A DNA stretch of 64,000 nucleotides. Origin: Streptomyces sp. Root1304. Its GTDB lineage: Bacteria > Actinomycetota > Actinomycetes > Streptomycetales > Streptomycetaceae. Positions 8,235 to 15,820 of this stretch are shown here, one piece after another (within the stretch, counting starts at the first letter, position 1; every line of letters starts with the position of its first letter). The notes below the pieces were generated by a model. The model worked only from the letters and a program-made list of their open reading frames with translations, was not told where the DNA came from and searched no databases. Location: positions 208,232 to 272,231 of the forward strand of contig NZ_LMEP01000028.1 of the NCBI RefSeq assembly GCF_001426405.1, given 5' to 3'. The translations under genes were made by a program, and so were the position numbers.

Positions 8235-9263
8235 TCAGGGCACCCGCCGGGTCAGCCAGAGGAAGTCCCCGAGCCCCCCGCGCGCGGTGAGCTCCGCGGC
8301 CTCGCCGGCGGCGGACAGCGCGCGCACGTACGCGGCGGGATCGGCCGAGGCGAGCGCGAGCGGCGGCCGCCCTCCGGCCACCCCGAGCCGCGCGAGGACC
8401 TCCCGCTGGGTGAGGAGCCCGTCGACGCCCTCCGGACCCGCATCGGCAGAGACGCCGGCGTCGGCCGGACCCGCGCCTGTCGGACCCGCGTCCACCGCCG
8501 CCGCGCACGCGTCCAGCGCCACATGTGCCGTCAGGTCGCAGGTGCCGTCCGGGACCGGCGGGACCTCGCGGCCCGCGCGGAAGCCGGTCAGCGAGCCGAA
8601 GGGCGGCCGGGACGCCCGTACGTGCGCGTAGTCCACGGCCACCGCCCGGCCCGCCGCCAGCGACCCCACCGCCGCCGCCCACGCCTCGTCCCTGGGCCAC
8701 CCGATCTCGGCCCGCGCACCCGGCTCCGTCAGCGGCCACCAGCGGGCCAGCCACTCCGCGTCCCGGCCGCGGACCGGTCCGCCGAGCCGCTCCGTGCCGT
8801 CCGCGCGGACCTCCACGTACCGGACCGTGCCCTCCGCGTCCGCCTCGGCGACGTCCACCGGCACGTTGTCGAGCCACTCGTTCGCGAAGAGGAGGCCGCG
8901 CGTCCCCCGGGGGATCCGTTCGGTCCACTCGATCCGGGGGTCGAGCCCCGCCGGCCGGGCGGCCCGCTCGACGGCGTACGCGCGGACGGTGAGCCCGCTG
9001 CTCTCCGTCGCGGCGAGCACCCCCGCGAGGAGTTCGCCGCGCCCCGCGCCCACGTCCACCAGGTCGACCTCGGCCGTCCCCAGCTCCTCCGCGACCTCGC
9101 CGAGCAGCCGGGCCACGGCCCCCGCGAACCGCGGGGAGGCGTGCACCGAGGTGCGGAAGTGGCCCGCGGGTCCCTCGGGGCGCAGGTAGAAGCCCCCCGG
9201 GCCGTACAGCGCCCGTTCCGTGGCTTCCCGCCACCCCTGCCACTGACACGTCTCATCCGTCAC
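8235..9263 (-). CDS. MidA/NDUFAF7-family SAM-dependent methyltransferase
   Basis: This 342-aa protein has the family's early block (GPGGFYLRPEGPAGHFRTSV), a class I SAM-binding motif VDLVDVGAGRGELL and the characteristic FANEWLDNVPVDV segment. Mitochondrial NDUFAF7 of this family dimethylates an Arg of NDUFS2, the homologue of the downstream gene product. The GTG at 9263 is preferred. An ATG at 9305 would add 14 residues. The stop lies 43 bp before nuoD2, which suggests enzyme and substrate are co-expressed. Confidence 0.85.
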   Translation of the reverse strand: MTDETCQWQGWREATERALYGPGGFYLRPEGPAGHFRTSVHASPRFAGAVARLLGEVAEELGTAEVDLVDVGAGRGELLAGVLAATESSGLTVRAYAVERAARPAGLDPRIEWTERIPRGTRGLLFANEWLDNVPVDVAEADAEGTVRYVEVRADGTERLGGPVRGRDAEWLARWWPLTEPGARAEIGWPRDEAWAAAVGSLAAGRAVAVDYAHVRASRPPFGSLTGFRAGREVPPVPDGTCDLTAHVALDACAAAVDAGPTGAGPADAGVSADAGPEGVDGLLTQREVLARLGVAGGRPPLALASADPAAYVRALSAAGEAAELTARGGLGDFLWLTRRVP

Positions 9264-9347
9264 GGGCCCCAGTCTCCACCTCGGGGAGTACGGGTCCCGC
9301 GCCAAGGATCGACCCCACGGTTGATCCCCGCACCTGCCTCCCTTCCC

Positions 9348-9353
9348 TACTCT
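9348..9353 (+). promoter_or_regulatory. -10 hexamer for a leaderless kinase mRNA
   Basis: TACTCT ends 7 nt before the GTG start at 9361, which places transcription start at the start codon. There is no Shine-Dalgarno sequence between them. The nearest -35-like TTGATC (9321-9326) is too far (21 nt). Confidence 0.45.
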
Positions 9354-9360
9354 GGGTGAC

Positions 9361-10563
9361 GTGCAGCGCCTCTACGACTTCATCCGCAGACACCCGACGG
9401 GCGTCGACAGCTTCTGGGCCGTCGTCCTCCTCGGGCTCTCCCTGCTGTGGGTGGGGGAGATGTCCCCGAAGCTCGGCGGCCCCGTCGGGTACGGCGTGAT
9501 CGCCCTGCTCTTCTCCCTGGTCCTGGCCCTGCGGCGGCGCGCCCCCGAGAAGATGCTGCTGCTCGCGACGGCCCTGGGGCTCGCCCAGCTCGGCTTCGAC
9601 CGGGTGCCGTTCATCGCCGACTTCGCCATGCTCGTGATCATCTACACGGTCGCGGCGCACGACGGACCCCGCTGGGCGTCCCGGCTCGCGCTCGTCGGCG
9701 GACTCTGCGCCGCCACCCTCTCCCAGCTGAGATGGCCGATGGAGGGCACCGAGTCCGGGGCGGCCAAGGTCTTCTTCACGGTCATCATGACCGTGCCGTT
9801 CGCCCTCGCCTGGGTCCTCGGCGACTCGCTCCGCACCCGCCGCGCCTACTTCGCGCAGCTGGAGGAGCGGGCCTCCCGGCTGGAGAAGGAGCGCGAGGCG
9901 CAGGCCAAGGTCGCGGTCGCCGCCGAGCGGGCCCGGATCGCCCGCGAGCTGCACGACGTCGTCGCGCACAACGTGTCGGTGATGGTGGTCCAGGCCGACG
10001 GCGCCGCGTACGTCATGGACTCCTCCCCGGAGACCGCGAAGCAGGCCCTGGAGACCATCTCCACCACCGGCCGGCAGGCGCTCGCCGAGATGCGCAGACT
10101 CCTGGGCATCCTGCGCACCGGGGAGCACCAGGAGGCCGGGGAGTACGTGCCCCAGCCCGACGTGGGCCAGATCGAGGACCTCGTCGAGCAGGTGCGGGGC
10201 GCCGGGCTCACCGTGGACTTCGCCATCGAGGGGAGCCCGCGCCCGCTGCCCAGCGGCGTCGAGCTCACCGCGTACCGGATCGTGCAGGAAGCCCTCACCA
10301 ACACCCGCAAGCACGGCGGCCCCGACGTCGGCGCCAGCGTCCGCCTGGTCTACTTCGACGACGGGCTCGGGCTGCTCGTCGAGGACGACGGCCGGGGCGC
10401 GCCGCAGGAGATGTACGAGGACGGGGGCGCCGACGGCCGGGGCCACGGCCTGATCGGCATGCGCGAGCGGGTCGGCATGGTCGGCGGCACCCTGGACGCG
10501 GGGCCGCGTCCGGGCGGAGGCTTCCGGATCAGTGCCCTGCTCCCGCTCAAGCCCGCTCACTGA
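9361..10563 (+). CDS. NarL-type sensor histidine kinase
   Basis: This 400-aa kinase has an amino-terminal membrane domain of about five or six helices (residues 15-155) and a short coiled coil. The HisKA_3 dimerisation box RELHDVVAHNVSVM carries phosphoacceptor His198. The HATPase_c domain has an EALTNTRKHGG N-box and a GHGLIGMRERV G-box. The GTG start is probably leaderless. It is followed after 28 bp by its response regulator. The signal is unknown. Confidence 0.92.
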   Translation: MQRLYDFIRRHPTGVDSFWAVVLLGLSLLWVGEMSPKLGGPVGYGVIALLFSLVLALRRRAPEKMLLLATALGLAQLGFDRVPFIADFAMLVIIYTVAAHDGPRWASRLALVGGLCAATLSQLRWPMEGTESGAAKVFFTVIMTVPFALAWVLGDSLRTRRAYFAQLEERASRLEKEREAQAKVAVAAERARIARELHDVVAHNVSVMVVQADGAAYVMDSSPETAKQALETISTTGRQALAEMRRLLGILRTGEHQEAGEYVPQPDVGQIEDLVEQVRGAGLTVDFAIEGSPRPLPSGVELTAYRIVQEALTNTRKHGGPDVGASVRLVYFDDGLGLLVEDDGRGAPQEMYEDGGADGRGHGLIGMRERVGMVGGTLDAGPRPGGGFRISALLPLKPAH

Positions 10564-10591
10564 CGACCCGAACACGACCCGAAGGAACCTG

Positions 10592-11269
10592 ATGTCCATC
10601 CGCGTGATGCTCGTCGACGACCAGGTGCTGCTGCGCACCGGTTTCCGCATGGTGCTCGCCGCCCAGCCGGACATGGAGGTCGTGGCGGAGGCGGGCGACG
10701 GGGTCGAGGCCCTGGAGGTGCTGCGGTCGACGGCGGTCGACGTCGTCCTGATGGACGTGCGCATGCCCAAGCTCGACGGGGTGGAGACGACCCGGCGGAT
10801 CTGCTCCCAGCCCGATGCCCCGAAGGTGCTGATCCTGACCACCTTCGACCTCGACGAGTACGCCTTCTCGGGGCTGAAGGCGGGGGCGAGCGGTTTCATG
10901 CTGAAGGACGTGCCGCCGGCGGAGCTGCTCGGCGCGATCCGCTCGGTGCACAGCGGTGACGCGGTGGTCGCGCCCTCGACGACCCGGCGGCTCCTCGACC
11001 GCTTCTCGCCGATGCTGCCGTCGACCGGCCGGGAGCCCGAGCACAAGGAGCTGGGGCGCCTCACGGACCGGGAGCGCGAGGTGATGATGCTGGTCGCCCA
11101 GGGCCTGTCGAACGGCGAGATCGCCGCCCGCCTGGTCCTCTCCGAGGCGACGGTGAAGACCCATGTGGGCCGCATCCTGACCAAGCTGGGCCTGCGCGAC
11201 CGGGTGCAGGTCGTGGTCCTCGCGTACGAGACGGGCCTGGTCAGGGCGGGCGGCGGTGCGGCGGGCTGA
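10592..11269 (+). CDS. LuxR/NarL-family response regulator
   Basis: This 225-aa protein has a receiver domain (DD at 9-10, phosphoacceptor Asp55 in VLMDVRMP) and a carboxy-terminal LuxR HTH (LTDREREVMMLVAQGLSNGE, then ATVKTHVGRILTKL). It is paired with the upstream kinase and has a GAAGGAACC ribosome-binding site. Its last codons overlap the next gene, so the downstream P-loop protein may be translationally coupled. Confidence 0.93.
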   Translation: MSIRVMLVDDQVLLRTGFRMVLAAQPDMEVVAEAGDGVEALEVLRSTAVDVVLMDVRMPKLDGVETTRRICSQPDAPKVLILTTFDLDEYAFSGLKAGASGFMLKDVPPAELLGAIRSVHSGDAVVAPSTTRRLLDRFSPMLPSTGREPEHKELGRLTDREREVMMLVAQGLSNGEIAARLVLSEATVKTHVGRILTKLGLRDRVQVVVLAYETGLVRAGGGAAG

Positions 11270-11921
11270 GCCGGGGACCGGTCCGGTGCTGCTGTGGATC
11301 AACGGCCCCTTCGGGGGCGGCAAGACCCAGACCGCCCACGAGCTGCACCGCCGGCTGCCCGGCAGCGTGGTGTGCGACCCGGAGCACATCGGCTTCGGGC
11401 TGCACCGGACGCTGCCGCCCTCGCTGCGCGGTGACTTCCAGGACCTGGCGTCCTGGCGGCAGGGCGTGCGCGAGGTGCTGGACCTCGCGCTGCGGCGGTA
11501 CGGGGAGGGGCCGGTCATCGTGCCGATGACGGTCACCGACCCGGGGTACTTCGCGGAGACCGTCGGCCGCCTCCGCGCGGATCACGGCGCCGACCGGGTG
11601 CACCACGTCGCTCTGCTCGCGGAGCGGGAGACCGTGCTGCGGCGGTTGACCGAGCGGGGTCTCGGGCGCGGGCTGAAGCGGGAGAGCTTCGCGGTGGCCC
11701 GGCTGGACGAGTGCCTGGAGCGGCTGTCGGGTCCCGAGTTCGCCACTCACATCGGTACGGACCGGCTGACGGTGCCGCAGGTGGCCGACCGGGTCGCGGA
11801 GCTCGCGGGACTGCGGCCGCTGCCGAACACGGACGGACCGCTGCGGCACCGGCTGCGGCGGCTGCGGGTCGGGCTCTCCCACATCAGGTTCGACCAGCGA
11901 CTTCCTGGAGAGCGGCCCTAG
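11256..11921 (+). CDS. TmrB-like P-loop ATP-binding protein
   Basis: This 221-aa protein begins with VLLWINGPFGGGKTQTA, a Walker A loop of the kind seen in B. subtilis TmrB (tunicamycin resistance) and related AAA kinase-like proteins. It continues with ELHRRLPGSVVCDPEHIGF and a lid-like region. GTG 11256 overlaps the response-regulator stop. GTG 11286, right before the P-loop, is a realistic alternative. The last codons form one arm of a 20-bp inverted repeat shared with the convergent gene. The family connection is firm, but a tunicamycin-resistance function is only by analogy. Confidence 0.75.
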   Translation: MRRAEPGTGPVLLWINGPFGGGKTQTAHELHRRLPGSVVCDPEHIGFGLHRTLPPSLRGDFQDLASWRQGVREVLDLALRRYGEGPVIVPMTVTDPGYFAETVGRLRADHGADRVHHVALLAERETVLRRLTERGLGRGLKRESFAVARLDECLERLSGPEFATHIGTDRLTVPQVADRVAELAGLRPLPNTDGPLRHRLRRLRVGLSHIRFDQRLPGERP

Positions 11922-11948
11922 CGCAGCACGCTCTCCAGGAAGTCGCTG
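11895..11948. terminator. 20-bp perfect inverted repeat across two convergent stop codons
   Basis: CAGCGACTTCCTGGAGAGCG (11895-11914) and its exact reverse complement (11929-11948) flank a 14-nt loop that contains both stop codons. Each arm is coding sequence of one of the convergent genes. The perfect stem can act as a bidirectional terminator. Confidence 0.7.
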
Positions 11949-13006
11949 CCGAGGCGGGCGACGACGGCCACGTCCAGCTGGTGGAGCACGTAACGGCCCC
12001 GGCGCTGGGTGGTGACGAGTCCTGCCTTCTTCATGACCGCGAGGTGCCGGGAGACCTCGGGGGCGGTGATGTTGTACGCGTCCGCCAGCTCGCTCGTCGT
12101 GCTCGAACCGCGGGCCAGACTGCGGCAGAGCCGCATCCGCATGGGGTGGGCGACGGCCTCGAGACGCCGGATGACGGCCTCCACGGAGGCCGCGCCGCCG
12201 GGCTCGCGGTCGGGGACCGGGTACTGGATGACGGGCTGCCAGCCCGGGGTGTACAGGGCGAAGAGGTGCGGCCGGCCGAAGGCGGTCGGCAGGAACGTCA
12301 CGGCGGAGGTCGCGGTGGTCGTGCGGCCCTGGACCAGCTTGTCGACGACGATCCGGGAGCCCGCCGCGTCCTCCTCCAGGACCATCGCGGGGGACGCGTC
12401 GGCGACGGCCTCGGCCAGACCCTTGCGCCGCATCAGCTCGGTCTTGTGGCGGGCGTCGGCGGCGAGCTGGACGCGGACGCGGCGCCAGGTGTCCGCGAAG
12501 AAGGCCTCCTCGCAGTCCTCCAGGAGACGCCGGACCCACGCGCGCGTACCGGGCGGGTCGGCGAGCATCCGCTCCACGAAGGCGAGCCGGCGCGGGCCGC
12601 GCGCGGCGGCCAGGTCCAGGGTGCGGCGGCGCATCCGCTCGTCGACGAGCGGGGAGGGAGCGCCGTGCGTGTACTTGCTGTTGCAGGAGATCTCCAGGGC
12701 GGAGCCGACGTACTTCTCGTCGTCCATGCGGTCGAGGTCGTCCAGCTCCTCGGCGAGGGTCTCCCGGGGGTGCGCCGGCAGCAGGATGTCCGAGCGGGTG
12801 GAGGTCCACATGAAGTCGGCCTCGTGGAGCCGGTCCGCGAGCTCCGGCTTCAGCGCCGCCGCCGTGCTCGTGGTCCAGGCGTGGAGCCGGGCGTGGTGCG
12901 CGGGCTCGGCCAGGGCGTGCAGGGCGGCACCCAGCTCGGCCAGCGGCGAGGGGCTGAAGGTGATCCGCTCGTGCGGCAGTCCGGTGATGTCGATGGTCAC
13001 GCTCAC
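11918..13006 (-). CDS. ArsR-type winged-helix transcriptional regulator (DUF5937-like)
   Basis: This 362-aa protein has a long amino-terminal domain of unknown fold (FSPSPLAELGAALHALA...). A carboxy-terminal ArsR-type winged helix (about residues 280-350) follows, with AVAHPMRMRLCRSLARG, then AYNITAPEVSRHLAVMKKAG as recognition region and RRGRYVLHQLD as wing. GTG 13006 is chosen because the upstream frame is repetitive leader DNA. GTG 13000 is an alternative. Two TTGAC-N7-GTCAA sites lie in its upstream region and are candidate operators. There are no Cys pairs typical of metal-sensing ArsR proteins. Confidence 0.8.
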   Translation of the reverse strand: MSVTIDITGLPHERITFSPSPLAELGAALHALAEPAHHARLHAWTTSTAAALKPELADRLHEADFMWTSTRSDILLPAHPRETLAEELDDLDRMDDEKYVGSALEISCNSKYTHGAPSPLVDERMRRRTLDLAAARGPRRLAFVERMLADPPGTRAWVRRLLEDCEEAFFADTWRRVRVQLAADARHKTELMRRKGLAEAVADASPAMVLEEDAAGSRIVVDKLVQGRTTTATSAVTFLPTAFGRPHLFALYTPGWQPVIQYPVPDREPGGAASVEAVIRRLEAVAHPMRMRLCRSLARGSSTTSELADAYNITAPEVSRHLAVMKKAGLVTTQRRGRYVLHQLDVAVVARLGSDFLESVLR

Positions 13007-13048
13007 CCGTCCATGGTGCGGGGTGGAGCGGGGGTGGTGTCGCGCGGG

Positions 13049-13065
13049 TTGACGGGCGCCGTCAA
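13049..13065. promoter_or_regulatory. candidate operator 1 (TTGAC-N7-GTCAA)
   Basis: TTGACGGGCGCCGTCAA is an inverted repeat with 7-bp arms and a 3-bp centre, followed by TCG. A second site of the same design lies 79 bp away, in the divergent region between the ArsR-type gene and the gene at 13186. Confidence 0.55.
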
Positions 13066-13070
13066 TCGAC

Positions 13071-13112
13071 GGCCCGGAGCGGCCCCGGTACGGCCCGGAG
13101 CGGCCCCGGTAC
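13071..13112. repeat. 21-bp perfect tandem duplication
   Basis: GGCCCGGAGCGGCCCCGGTA plus C is repeated exactly twice (13071-13091, 13092-13112), and a partial third copy begins at 13113. It sits between the two candidate operators and sets their spacing. Confidence 0.8.
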
Positions 13113-13127
13113 GGCCCGGGGCGCCGT

Positions 13128-13144
13128 TTGACCACGGCCGTCAA
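13128..13144. promoter_or_regulatory. candidate operator 2 (TTGAC-N7-GTCAA)
   Basis: TTGACCACGGCCGTCAA has the same 5-bp outer arms and spacing as operator 1 and is also followed by TCG. It lies about 40 bp before the ATG at 13186. Confidence 0.55.
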
Positions 13145-13185
13145 TCGGCGCGCCAAGGGCTCCGGGCCCGGCGCACGGTGAGCGC

Positions 13186-13476
13186 ATGAACGCGATGCAC
13201 CAGTACCTCTTCGACGCCTACCGCGCCGCCCGGCTCGGTGAGCCGGCGCCGCCGGAGCCCGGCACCCATGACGTCGCCGTCCTGCGCGCGCTCCGCGAGC
13301 GGCGCCGGGCCGAGCGGGAGCCGGGGCGGGGGCGGGAGCGCGCGGGCCGCCCGGCGCGGGGCACCCTCCGCCACCGCCTCCGAACGGTCCCCGGCCTCCG
13401 GACGGCCCCCGGCTTCCGTACGATCCACAGCCTCCGGACGGCCCTCCGCTCCGGGAAGGCCCTCCGGCGCCGCTAG
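13186..13476 (+). CDS. small Arg-rich hypothetical protein
   Basis: This 96-aa protein starts MNAMHQYLFDAYRAARLGEP and becomes very basic, with an imperfect repeat LRTVPG/LRTAPGFRT/LRTALRSG near the end. Its stop overlaps the stop of the convergent gene on a CTAG palindrome. The conserved-looking amino terminus and the operators upstream support a real gene. The function is unknown, and nucleic-acid binding is a guess from charge alone. Confidence 0.6.
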   Translation: MNAMHQYLFDAYRAARLGEPAPPEPGTHDVAVLRALRERRRAEREPGRGRERAGRPARGTLRHRLRTVPGLRTAPGFRTIHSLRTALRSGKALRRR

Positions 13477-14729
13477 CCCAGCCGCCCCAGGAAGTCCCTG
13501 GCCGCCGCCCTCACGTCCTCCGCCGTCCACTCCAGGCCCGGTGCCGTCACCGTCAGCTCCGTGAACGAGACGCCCGGCGGGCCGCCCGCGCCCGGGGTGA
13601 ACCAGCGGCGGAAGAGCACCGTGCCGGTCTCCTCGGTCTGGGCGAGCGCGGCCGCCGTCAGGGTCTCCGCGGCGTACGGCAGCCAGACCTGGAACTGGTG
13701 GGTGTGCGGCTCCTCGGGGTGCACCCGGAACCACCCCGTCCCGGCCTCGGCGAACGCCTCCCGCACCGCGTCGGCCACCATGCGCGCGTGCGCCACGTAC
13801 GACGGGAGCCGGGGCAGCTCGACGTCCAGGCCCCGGAGCGCGGAGAGCGCCGCCGGGTACTGCTGGAAGATCATCCCCCCGTACCGGTGCCGCCAGATCC
13901 TGGCCTCCTCCATGACGTCCTCGGGGCCGACGAGCACGGCCCCGGACATGCCGTTGAGGGACTTGTAGAACGAGACGTACACGCTGTCGGCGAGCCCCGC
14001 GATCTCCGCGAGCGGGCGGCCGAAGTGCGTGGCGCACTCCCAGAGCCTGGCCCCGTCGAAGTGGACCACCGCGTCCCGCTCCCGGGCCGCCTCGACGACC
14101 TCGGTCAGCTCCTCCCAGGTCGGCAGGACGAAGCCCGCGTCGCGCAGCGGCAGCTCCAGCATCAGCGCCCCGAAGGGCTCCGGGTGGTCCCGTACCTCCT
14201 CGGCCGCCGGCAGCCGGGGCGCGTCGGTGGGATGGACGGTCCGGAGCCCGGAGACGGCCCCGAACGCGCCGTTCTCGTGGACCTCGGGGTGGCCGAGCGG
14301 GTGGAGGGCGACGACGGGGCTGCCGGTGCGCCCCGCCCAGCAGCGCAGGGCGACCTGCTGGGCCATCGTGCCGGTGGGGAAGAAGACGGCGGCGGGGTGG
14401 CCGAGCTCCGCGGCGACGCGCCGCTCCAGCACCTCCACCACGCCGTTGCCGTACGTGTCGAGCGCGGACTCGCCGTATCCGGCGGCCTCCGCCCACGCGG
14501 TCAGCTCACGCAGGCGCGAGCCGACCGTGCCGTCCATCGAGTTCTGCCCCAGCTTGCGCGGGGCCTCGCTCCAGACCTTCAGCCGGTGCAGCCGGGCGGC
14601 CTCCTCGTCCGAAGGCTCCACGGGGTCGGTGGGGCCCACGGTGTCTGCGGGGTCCATGGGGCCTGTGGGCTCCACGGTCTCTGCGTCGTCCTCGGGATTC
14701 ACCGGATTCACGGGATGCGTGCCATTCAT
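13473..14729 (-). CDS. threonine-aldolase/beta-eliminating-lyase-like PLP enzyme
   Basis: This 418-aa fold-type I PLP enzyme has the family landmarks YGNGVVEVLERRVAAELG, VFFPTGTMAQQ and VHFDGARLWE (Asp-Gly-Ala-Arg of threonine aldolases). YVSFYKSLNGMSGA carries the PLP-binding Lys. ATG 14729 is chosen. The first ~45 residues are acidic low-complexity sequence with a repeated DPxD/TVGPT pattern and are not part of the enzyme. Threonine aldolases cleave L-threonine to glycine and acetaldehyde, but substrate specificity here is not certain. Confidence 0.82.
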   Translation of the reverse strand: MNGTHPVNPVNPEDDAETVEPTGPMDPADTVGPTDPVEPSDEEAARLHRLKVWSEAPRKLGQNSMDGTVGSRLRELTAWAEAAGYGESALDTYGNGVVEVLERRVAAELGHPAAVFFPTGTMAQQVALRCWAGRTGSPVVALHPLGHPEVHENGAFGAVSGLRTVHPTDAPRLPAAEEVRDHPEPFGALMLELPLRDAGFVLPTWEELTEVVEAARERDAVVHFDGARLWECATHFGRPLAEIAGLADSVYVSFYKSLNGMSGAVLVGPEDVMEEARIWRHRYGGMIFQQYPAALSALRGLDVELPRLPSYVAHARMVADAVREAFAEAGTGWFRVHPEEPHTHQFQVWLPYAAETLTAAALAQTEETGTVLFRRWFTPGAGGPPGVSFTELTVTAPGLEWTAEDVRAAARDFLGRLG

Positions 14730-14794
14730 GAGCCGATCATCACACCCCGCCCACACCCTGTGGACAGCCACGGGAAGAGCGCGAAACGCTGGCG

Positions 14795-14800
14795 TAGCAT
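14795..14800 (+). promoter_or_regulatory. possible -10 box of the pan-nad operon
   Basis: TAGCAT lies about 55 nt upstream of the GTG at 14855, leaving a short leader with a GGAAGG ribosome-binding region. No convincing -35 hexamer is seen. Confidence 0.3.
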
Positions 14801-14854
14801 GACCAGAAATCGTCCGGTACCCGCCGAGGACTGGAACGGAAGGCCGCCCCCACC

Positions 14855-15820
14855 GTGAACGCACCAGCAGCGCCAGAGCCCCGAGCCGAGGACCGACCCG
14901 CCCGGCTCACCGTCGGAGTCGTCGGCGCCGGCCGCGTGGGCCCCGCCCTCGCCGCCTCCCTCCGGCTCGCCGGGCACCGCCCCGTCGCCGTCTCGGCGGT
15001 CTCCGACGCCTCCCGGCGCCGCGCCGCCGCCCTCCTGCCCGACGTCCCCGTCGTCGAGCCCGCGCGGGTCCTCGCCCTCGCCGACCTGGTCCTGCTCACC
15101 GTGCCGGACGACGCCCTGCCCGGTCTGGTCGAGGGGCTCGCCGACACCGGTGCCGTACGCCCCGGGCAGCTGCTCGTGCACACCTCCGGGCGGTACGGGG
15201 CACGGGTCCTTGACCCCGTCCGCCGGGCCGGCGCCCTGCCGCTCGCCCTGCACCCCGCCATGACCTTCACCGGCACCGAGGTCGACGTCCAGCGGCTCGC
15301 CGGCTGCTCCTTCGGCATCACCGCGCCCGAGGAACTGCGGCTGGCCGCCGAGGCCCTCGTGATCGAGATGGGCGGCGAGCCCGAGTGGATCGCGGAGGAG
15401 GCCCGCCCGCTGTACCACGCGGCCCTGGCCCTCGGCGCGAACCACCTGGTCACCCTGGTGGCCCAGTCGATGGAACTGCTCCACAAGGCGGGCGTCGCCG
15501 CCCCCGACCGGATGCTCGGCCCGCTGCTCGGCGCCGCCCTGGACAACGCCCTGCGGTCCGGGGACGCGGCCCTCACCGGCCCCGTCGCGCGCGGTGACGC
15601 GGGCACGGTCGCCGCCCACGTCTCGGAGCTGCGCAAGCACGCGCCCGGCACCGTCGCCGGCTACCTGGCGATGGCCCGCACGACCGCCGACCGGGCGCTC
15701 GCCCACGGCCTGCTCAAGCCCGAGCTGGCCGAGGACCTGCTGGGCGTGCTCGCCGACACCTCCGCCGGCGCGACCGGCACCACCGGAGCCGCCGACGGGC
15801 CGCAAGGAGACGACCGATGA
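14855..15820 (+). CDS. Rossmann-fold/DUF2520 dehydrogenase-like protein, candidate ketopantoate reductase
   Basis: This 321-aa protein has an amino-terminal NAD(P)-binding motif VGVVGAGRVGPAL (about residues 20-32), VLLTVPDDALPG, and a carboxy-terminal helical DUF2520 domain with HPAMTFTGTEVDV and YHAALALGANHLVTLV. This is the layout of a 6-phosphogluconate/ketopantoate-reductase-like enzyme. Its stop overlaps the panC start by ATGA, and coaX is three genes downstream. I infer that it may make pantoate for PanC. That assignment is context-based and no panE gene is present in the window. Confidence 0.78.
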   Translation: MNAPAAPEPRAEDRPARLTVGVVGAGRVGPALAASLRLAGHRPVAVSAVSDASRRRAAALLPDVPVVEPARVLALADLVLLTVPDDALPGLVEGLADTGAVRPGQLLVHTSGRYGARVLDPVRRAGALPLALHPAMTFTGTEVDVQRLAGCSFGITAPEELRLAAEALVIEMGGEPEWIAEEARPLYHAALALGANHLVTLVAQSMELLHKAGVAAPDRMLGPLLGAALDNALRSGDAALTGPVARGDAGTVAAHVSELRKHAPGTVAGYLAMARTTADRALAHGLLKPELAEDLLGVLADTSAGATGTTGAADGPQGDDR

